From an uncultured Clostridia bacterium (GTDB lineage: Bacteria; Bacillota; Clostridia; TANB77; CAG-508), in assembly GCA_948946035.1 (NCBI GenBank), contig CARBKU010000028.1:1-10778 (forward strand): a DNA stretch of 10,778 nucleotides. The letters run 5' to 3'. Below the pieces are notes generated by a model. That model was not told the DNA's origin. It worked only from the letters and a program-made list of their open reading frames with translations, and searched no databases. Position 1 is the stretch's first letter, and each line of letters opens with the position of its first letter. Of this stretch, positions 6,847 to 10,778 are shown in pieces. A program made the position numbers and the translations under genes.

Positions 6847-9303
6847 GTGGAATTATATCAAGAAAATATGGATGAAATAACATATATATTAAGAACTCCT
6901 AATCATAATACAGGTAATTTAATTACAAACTTAGCAAAATTATGTAATATAGAAACCGAAAAGGAGGAAAATGACTTAAAAATAATAAAAGGAGTTATTC
7001 CTGCAAGTATTAACGCATATAATAAAACTGTTTATATATTTAGATTAGGTGGAATTAAAATTGCAAACATATATGAAGATGGAAGTGTAGATATAAAAGC
7101 AACAATACCAGCAATAGCAAAAACTTTAATGTCACAAACAAAAGATTACAAATTACCAATAGAAAAAACAATAGTAAAATCTTATATATTAAAAAAGTAT
7201 AAATTTAGAACAGATTTACATACACATATGAATGCAAATTTATCACCAGACTTACTAATAGCACTGGGAATTTCGCATCAGTTAAGATATCCTCTATATT
7301 ATATTAAGAAATTAAATTTAAGAATATCACAAAAACAAGAGGAAGCCCTTGAAAAGCAAAGGAAAAAAGTAGAGCAAGAATTTGAGTCATCAGATTTAAA
7401 AGGGAAATATCTAACAAGGAGAATAGATGATAATACATATATAAATTTTGCTGATTTAATATTAAATAACTTAGAAAATGCAGACTATAATATTAGAAAA
7501 ATAAGGGCAAGTTTAGCAATACTAAAAGATGGTCAAGCAGTGTTTACAAATCTTGAAAAAGTATATCTTTATAGGTATGTATTTGCAAGAGGAGTGGCAA
7601 GTGATAAAAAAATAAGAATTACATTAAAAGAAATAAATGCAATACCAGAAAAAGATATTATAAAATATATTAGTACAATGATAGAAGACCATAAAAAGGG
7701 TAACAAATATGAAAATAATAGTTTAAGGCAAGATAAATTGTTATGGATAGCAAGAGAATATCAAAAGCAAGGCATTAATTATGTAGAAATTGCAGATACT
7801 GAATTAGTTAAAACAGGATTGCCAGCAATAAAGTTTTTAGAAGAAATACATGAAATTATGCCAACTATTGAAAAAGAAACAGGGGTTTCAATAAGATTTT
7901 TAGCAGCAATTAGAAGGATACCACTTACTATAATAAAGGATCAAAATACTAGTGATACATATTTACGAGAAAACTTAAATGTAATAAAGTCAGTAGCCAA
8001 AAGCCCATATGTTGTTGGTAGTGATTTTATTGGAGAGGAAATAAATGATATTAGTGAGTTGAGTCCAGTAATAAGAGAACTTGTAGAATATGAAGCATAT
8101 GAAGATAATGGATTTACAATTAGAATTCATGCTGGAGAAAATGATAGTTTAAGAGATAATGTATTAAAATCTATACAGTGTGTAAAAGAAGCAGTACCAA
8201 ATGGTTACAAGATTCCAAAAATAAGAATAGGGCATGGATTATATACTCCTAATTTAGAATCTGAAAAGGGTCAAATATTATTAAATGAAATAAAATCTGC
8301 AAATGCAGTATTAGAATTCCAAATTACATCAAATGTTAGACTTAACAATTTAAATTCTTTGTCTAGACATCCACTTAAAAAATATTTGGATGCCAACATT
8401 AAATGTGTGCAAGGAACAGATGGCTGTGGATTTTATGGTGTAGATACAATTGAAGAAGAATTAGCATTAAGTAATTTAATAGGCTTGGAAGAAAAGGACT
8501 TATGGAAGATTGTAAATGTAGAGGATGAAATAATTAAAAAATCAAAAAAATATTTTGAACAGAAACAGACTAAATTTGAAAAATTTTTAAACGGAAGAAC
8601 AATAAGAGAAGCTATTTTAGAGTTAGAAGAAAAGCATTTTAAGGAAAATGCTAATCAACCTTATAATTTAAGAATGAATCTAAATTTGGATTCTGAAAGA
8701 GTATTAAAAGATAAGGTTAAAAAATTACCAGATGATAAAATTCCTATTATAATTGTAGGTGGAAGTTTTAATTCTAAGGGGAAAACTACTAAGTTGACAA
8801 AAGAGGGAGAAATAATATTAACTAAATTGATTAAAAATATTAATCCTAAAAAAGCGTATTTGGTTATTGGTCATCAGATGGAAGGATATGAAAAAGCTGT
8901 TGTTGATATTTGCAAAGAGTATAATAAGAAAATGGAAATAGATGCAATTATACCTAAAATGATTTCGAAAGAGGTTAGGGAAAGGTTACTTGAAAAACAA
9001 ATAAAAGGTATTAGAATTTCGACTGAAACTGAAGAACTTGGTATTTACAAGAGCTTTAATTATGAGATTTTTGAACGTAGATCTTCCATTGTAATTGCTT
9101 TTGATGGTAATTCTCCAGTAGCTAATTTGATACAAGAGGCTAAAAATGGTAAAGGTAAGGCTAAAATTTATGTTAATGAAGATTGTATGGCTTTAAAGGA
9201 AAAGGCTAAGTCTTTATTTGGATATGTTGAAAGGTTTAATTTAAAACAAGATGTAGTTTCTAAAATATTTGAAGATAATTCGGAGATTATGCTTGAAAGT
9301 TAG
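6847..9303 (+). CDS. Divergent adenosine-deaminase-fold protein fused to a SLOG/LOG-like domain
   Basis: The protein has 818 residues from GTG, with AAAAGGA 7 nt upstream. Residues 1-115 are an unrecognised domain. The deaminase-like barrel runs from about 118 to 575. It shows DLHTH (zinc ligands His125, His127), NYVEIADTEL near 311-320, GSDFIGEE at 391-398 (family GFDLAGDE), HAGE at 428-431 (zinc His428, catalytic Glu431), IGHG (catalytic His463), ITSN (493-496) and TDG (zinc Asp525). In true adenosine deaminases a second Asp follows this Asp; here it is Gly526, so the substrate may differ. The region 150-300 is longer and more helical and charged than in compact deaminases. Residues about 630-800 look Rossmann-like, with IIIVGGS at 634-640, VIGHQMEGYEKAV at 673-685 and VIAFDG at 749-754, resembling SLOG nucleotide-binding domains. 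A modified nucleoside or nucleotide is the likely substrate (inference). No signal peptide or membrane segment is seen. Confidence 0.85.
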   Translation: MELYQENMDEITYILRTPNHNTGNLITNLAKLCNIETEKEENDLKIIKGVIPASINAYNKTVYIFRLGGIKIANIYEDGSVDIKATIPAIAKTLMSQTKDYKLPIEKTIVKSYILKKYKFRTDLHTHMNANLSPDLLIALGISHQLRYPLYYIKKLNLRISQKQEEALEKQRKKVEQEFESSDLKGKYLTRRIDDNTYINFADLILNNLENADYNIRKIRASLAILKDGQAVFTNLEKVYLYRYVFARGVASDKKIRITLKEINAIPEKDIIKYISTMIEDHKKGNKYENNSLRQDKLLWIAREYQKQGINYVEIADTELVKTGLPAIKFLEEIHEIMPTIEKETGVSIRFLAAIRRIPLTIIKDQNTSDTYLRENLNVIKSVAKSPYVVGSDFIGEEINDISELSPVIRELVEYEAYEDNGFTIRIHAGENDSLRDNVLKSIQCVKEAVPNGYKIPKIRIGHGLYTPNLESEKGQILLNEIKSANAVLEFQITSNVRLNNLNSLSRHPLKKYLDANIKCVQGTDGCGFYGVDTIEEELALSNLIGLEEKDLWKIVNVEDEIIKKSKKYFEQKQTKFEKFLNGRTIREAILELEEKHFKENANQPYNLRMNLNLDSERVLKDKVKKLPDDKIPIIIVGGSFNSKGKTTKLTKEGEIILTKLIKNINPKKAYLVIGHQMEGYEKAVVDICKEYNKKMEIDAIIPKMISKEVRERLLEKQIKGIRISTETEELGIYKSFNYEIFERRSSIVIAFDGNSPVANLIQEAKNGKGKAKIYVNEDCMALKEKAKSLFGYVERFNLKQDVVSKIFEDNSEIMLES

Positions 9304-9338
9304 TTTTAAGTGATAATTAGCTAAAGTTTTTAATAGTA

Positions 9339-9372
9339 AAAAAGAAATTCCTTTTGTATGGAATTTCTTTTT
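9339..9372. terminator. Bidirectional intrinsic terminator
   Basis: A 13-bp perfect stem (9339-9351 with 9360-9372) closes an 8-nt loop. The stem reads AAAAAGAAATTCC against its complement, so each strand ends in a T run (five T on plus, six T on minus). It ends the deaminase-SLOG transcript on plus. On minus it directly follows the CCA of the tRNA remnant, so it was probably the original tRNA terminator. Confidence 0.85.
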
Positions 9373-9416
9373 GGTGCGACTGGAGGAATTCGAATCCCCG
9401 ACCTCTTGGTTCGTAG
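9372..9416 (-). other. 3' fragment of a tRNA-Arg(ACG) gene: probable integration attachment site
   Basis: Reading the minus strand, 45 nt correspond to tRNA positions 32-76. They are the anticodon loop CTACGAA (anticodon ACG), 3' anticodon stem CCAAG, variable loop AGGTC, T arm GGGGA-TTCGAAT-TCCTC, 3' acceptor strand CAGTCGC, discriminator A and encoded CCA. Upstream of the loop the sequence no longer pairs (TTCAA where CTTGG is needed), and no D arm or 5' acceptor strand exists, so it is not a functional tRNA. Such fragments mark the far end of elements integrated at tRNA 3' ends. The orientation places the element on the higher-coordinate side. Confidence 0.85.
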
Positions 9417-9427
9417 TTGAACATCCA

Positions 9428-9451
9428 TTTCAAAAATAACAACTTTTGAAA
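9428..9451. repeat. Perfect 8-bp inverted repeat beside the attachment site
   Basis: TTTCAAAA (9428-9435) and TTTTGAAA (9444-9451) are exact reverse complements separated by 8 nt. The repeat starts 12 nt inside the element boundary and its right arm contains the candidate -35 box at 9446. A binding site for an integrase, an excisionase or a repressor would fit; AT-rich chance is also possible. Confidence 0.45.
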
Positions 9452-9474
9452 CACTTAATTTTCTAAGATTATAT
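9446..9474 (+). promoter_or_regulatory. Possible promoter reading into the mobile element
   Basis: TTGAAA (9446-9451) and TTATAT (9469-9474) have a 17-nt spacer. It points toward the replication-type gene at 9717, about 235 nt away. In DNA this AT-rich such matches are common, so confidence is low. Confidence 0.35.
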
Positions 9475-9580
9475 TTTATAAGTATTGATATTACTAGAAT
9501 ACAAGAATTTCTTAAAAATTTAATATAGTTTAAATAAGTTTAAGGAAAAGAAAAATAGTTTATTAAAATTCCACATTTAA

Positions 9581-9679
9581 GGGGAAATATGGGGAAAACA
9601 TTTTCACTTTCAGGGGAAAAACTTAATATCAATATTTTATTAAAAGATAAGGGGAAAAATTTTTTCTGTTCGGGGGAAA
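9581..9679 (+). repeat. Iteron-like GGGGAAA direct repeats upstream of the replication-type gene
   Basis: GGGGAAA occurs five times in the same orientation, starting at 9581, 9591, 9613, 9651 and 9673. The 9591/9613 pair and the 9651/9673 pair both have 22-nt spacing, and the stretch 9589-9624 resembles 9649-9684, so the array looks like a 60-bp-spaced duplication. G runs are otherwise rare here. Direct repeats just before a replication-type gene suggest initiator-binding sites and an origin; regulation of that gene is the alternative. Confidence 0.6.
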
Positions 9680-9716
9680 CTCAAAGTATAATTTTAGAAA
9701 AAGGAGTGTATGAGTA

Positions 9717-10067
9717 ATGGAAAATAGATCTATAATACAATCTAATTTTATTATTGCAAATAGAGATTTAATCAATAAATTTGGAGTTAATTCTGCTATT
9801 TTATTAGGAGAATTATATGGTCGATATAATTATTTTAAGAAAAGAAATCAGTTAAAAAATGGTTTCTTTTTTGCGACTAAAAATAGTATAGAAAGTAGTA
9901 TAAAATTAACACCATATAAGCAAAGAACAGCAAGCTCTATATTAGAAAATGCTAATATTTTAGAAATAAAATATATAGACATTCCACCAAAAACTTATTA
10001 TAGAATTAATGAAATAAATCTGCTGAAAGTATTGAAAAATTCAGTAATCGATAATATGACTGGCTAG
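9717..10067 (+). CDS. Small winged-helix, replication-initiator-like protein of a mobile element
   Basis: This is a 116-residue protein from ATG, preceded by AAGGAG (9701-9706) at a slightly long 10-nt spacing. The pattern 'IANRDLINKFGVNSAILLGELYGRY', a helical middle with TPYKQRTASSILENANILE (about 73-91) and a basic end resembles the winged-helix N-terminal part of phage, plasmid and ICE replication proteins. In that type the TPYKQR..SILENANIL segment would be the recognition helix followed by the wing. This assignment rests on general appearance only. Position supports it: iteron-like repeats lie just upstream and a hairpin cluster downstream, inside the presumed integrated element. The protein stops shortly after the domain. 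A second frame downstream (10063-10125) encodes LKYEVQYVKKFYTNNNKEK, which looks like the Lys/Asn-rich tail common in such proteins, so a frameshift may have shortened it. Confidence 0.6.
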   Translation: MENRSIIQSNFIIANRDLINKFGVNSAILLGELYGRYNYFKKRNQLKNGFFFATKNSIESSIKLTPYKQRTASSILENANILEIKYIDIPPKTYYRINEINLLKVLKNSVIDNMTG

Positions 10068-10265
10068 ATGTTTAAAATATGAAGTACAGTATGTTAAAAA
10101 ATTTTACACAAATAATAATAAAGAAAAATAATAAATAAGAACACACACGCAAAAAAAATTTTGATAAAAATGATTATAAAAAAATCAAAAAAAGGATTAT
10201 GTTTTTTAGAAAATGTATAAAAAAATTTAAGAACTTTTTACAAAATTTCAATCAAAAATTTTCTC
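10068..10265. other. A-rich intergenic stretch without a recognised gene
   Basis: About 200 nt of A-run-rich sequence follow the replication-type gene. I see no frame with a ribosome binding site and family resemblance, apart from the possible frameshifted tail of the preceding gene at its left edge. No clear terminator with a T run is found here. Confidence 0.6.
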
Positions 10266-10425
10266 CCAGCGGGCAAAAAGGGTTTTAGGGATTTTTCCCT
10301 AAACAGCAATTTGTGGTCCAACGGACCATGCTGGCGAACATTAGGCATAAAGAAAATGCCATAATATTTGGTCGCAAAATACAATTTTGCTCTTTCTTAA
10401 TACTTCGCTTCGCTAGTATTAAGAA
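10266..10425. repeat. Cluster of perfect hairpins, possible replication or transfer origin
   Basis: In 160 nt of locally GC-richer DNA there are five exact inverted repeats: TTTAGGGA/TCCCTAAA (10284-10303, 4-nt loop), TGGTCC/GGACCA (10314-10328, 3-nt loop), GGCAT/ATGCC (10344-10360), GCAAAAT/ATTTTGC (10374-10390, 3-nt loop) and an 11-bp arm pair at 10394-10404/10415-10425 with loop TCGCTTCGCT. CCAGC (10266-10270) can pair with GCTGG (10330-10334), enclosing the first two hairpins as a branched structure. No T run follows any of them, which argues against simple terminators. Single-strand origins, oriT regions or a structured leader RNA of the next gene are the candidates. Confidence 0.7.
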
Positions 10426-10456
10426 TTAAAAATGAAGTTATAGATAAGGTGGTAAT

Positions 10457-10778
10457 ATGATTACAGATTCACAAACAGAATTAGAAAAAATTTTCATGTC
10501 TTATGATAGGGTGTTGTATAAATTAAATTTGATAGGAATAAAAACTAAAGGTGGAAAAGAAATAACTCATAAAGATTTAAGACAAGCAGTTACTATTATG
10601 AATAAGAAACATCCTACTTGTAGATGGAAACAACGAAAATATAGATTTAAGAAAAGTAAAAATTATATTTTAGTTGAAGGTTTTTATTGGTTAATATATG
10701 TATATTTTCAAACAGAAAAAAATATTGTAGATGCCGATATAGAATTTTTTAATATAAGAATTGGACAATATGAAGATT
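10457..10778 (+). CDS. Unrecognised protein of the mobile element, 3' end cut by window edge
   Basis: An ATG at 10457 is preceded by AAGGTGGT (10447-10454), a good ribosome binding site only 2-3 nt away. The frame is open for 107 codons to the right edge. The N-terminal part is acidic (TDSQTELEKIF), the middle is strongly basic (KKHPTCRWKQRKYRFKKSK, about residues 50-68), then an aromatic hydrophobic stretch (GFYWLIYVYF, 75-84) precedes a mixed segment. The basic block could bind nucleic acid. I do not recognise the family. It follows the hairpin cluster directly and probably belongs to the same integrated element as the winged-helix gene. Confidence 0.7.
   Translation, partial: MITDSQTELEKIFMSYDRVLYKLNLIGIKTKGGKEITHKDLRQAVTIMNKKHPTCRWKQRKYRFKKSKNYILVEGFYWLIYVYFQTEKNIVDADIEFFNIRIGQYED

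Noticed and set aside
6847..9303. RADAR RdrB defence deaminase
   Set aside because: Size and fold class are similar, but there is no RdrA-type ATPase beside it and the C-terminal SLOG-like part does not fit what I know of RdrB. It is kept only as a hypothesis to test.
9372..9450. Complete functional tRNA-Arg gene
   Set aside because: The 5' anticodon strand, D arm and 5' acceptor strand are absent; pairing fails immediately before the anticodon loop.
9581..9679. CRISPR array
   Set aside because: The repeated unit is only 7-8 nt with irregular 10-38 nt spacing, unlike CRISPR repeats and spacers.
10284..10303. Intrinsic terminator after the replication-type gene
   Set aside because: The 8-bp stem TTTAGGGA/TCCCTAAA is good, but the following bases are CAGCAATTTG, without a T run.

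Overview
The window is strongly AT-rich and uses A/T-ending codons, AAGG/GAGG-type ribosome binding sites and several TTG/GTG starts. Together with the gene content this points to a low-GC member of the Bacillota, most likely a host-associated Clostridia. I cannot name a genus. All reading frames fit the standard code.

Left part (1-4184): one very large gene on the minus strand, cut by the left edge, encodes a reductive-release non-ribosomal peptide synthetase with the order condensation - adenylation - carrier - thioester reductase. The ten specificity-pocket residues of the adenylation domain read D-F-W-N-I-G-M-V-H-K, the classical threonine code. The enzyme should therefore release a threonine-derived aldehyde or alcohol carrying an acyl or aminoacyl group. 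A good sigma-A promoter lies just upstream.

Middle part (4185-6846): two convergent envelope genes, a membrane-anchored HtrA-like serine protease (+) and a membrane-anchored M23 metallopeptidase (-). Between them is a striking fold-back element. It has 70-bp perfect inverted arms, a second 23-bp inner pair and a central mini-hairpin. The symmetry continues imperfectly outward through both stop codons, so the last codons of the two genes mirror each other.

Right-middle part (6847-9303): an 818-residue protein fuses an unfamiliar N-terminal region, a divergent adenosine-deaminase-fold domain with its zinc ligands intact but an altered substrate residue, and a C-terminal Rossmann-like region resembling SLOG/LOG nucleotide-binding domains. 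It is followed by a two-way terminator.

Right end (9372-10778): immediately after that terminator is the 3' 45 nt of a tRNA-Arg(ACG) gene on the minus strand, cut exactly at the anticodon loop, with no 5' half. This is the scar expected at the distal end of an element integrated into a tRNA gene. Its orientation puts the chromosome on the left and the mobile element on the right. The element side shows GGGGAAA iteron-like repeats, a small winged-helix replication-type protein, a compact cluster of perfect hairpins that could be a replication or transfer origin, and the start of an unrecognised gene. No integrase, relaxase or CRISPR array is visible within the window.
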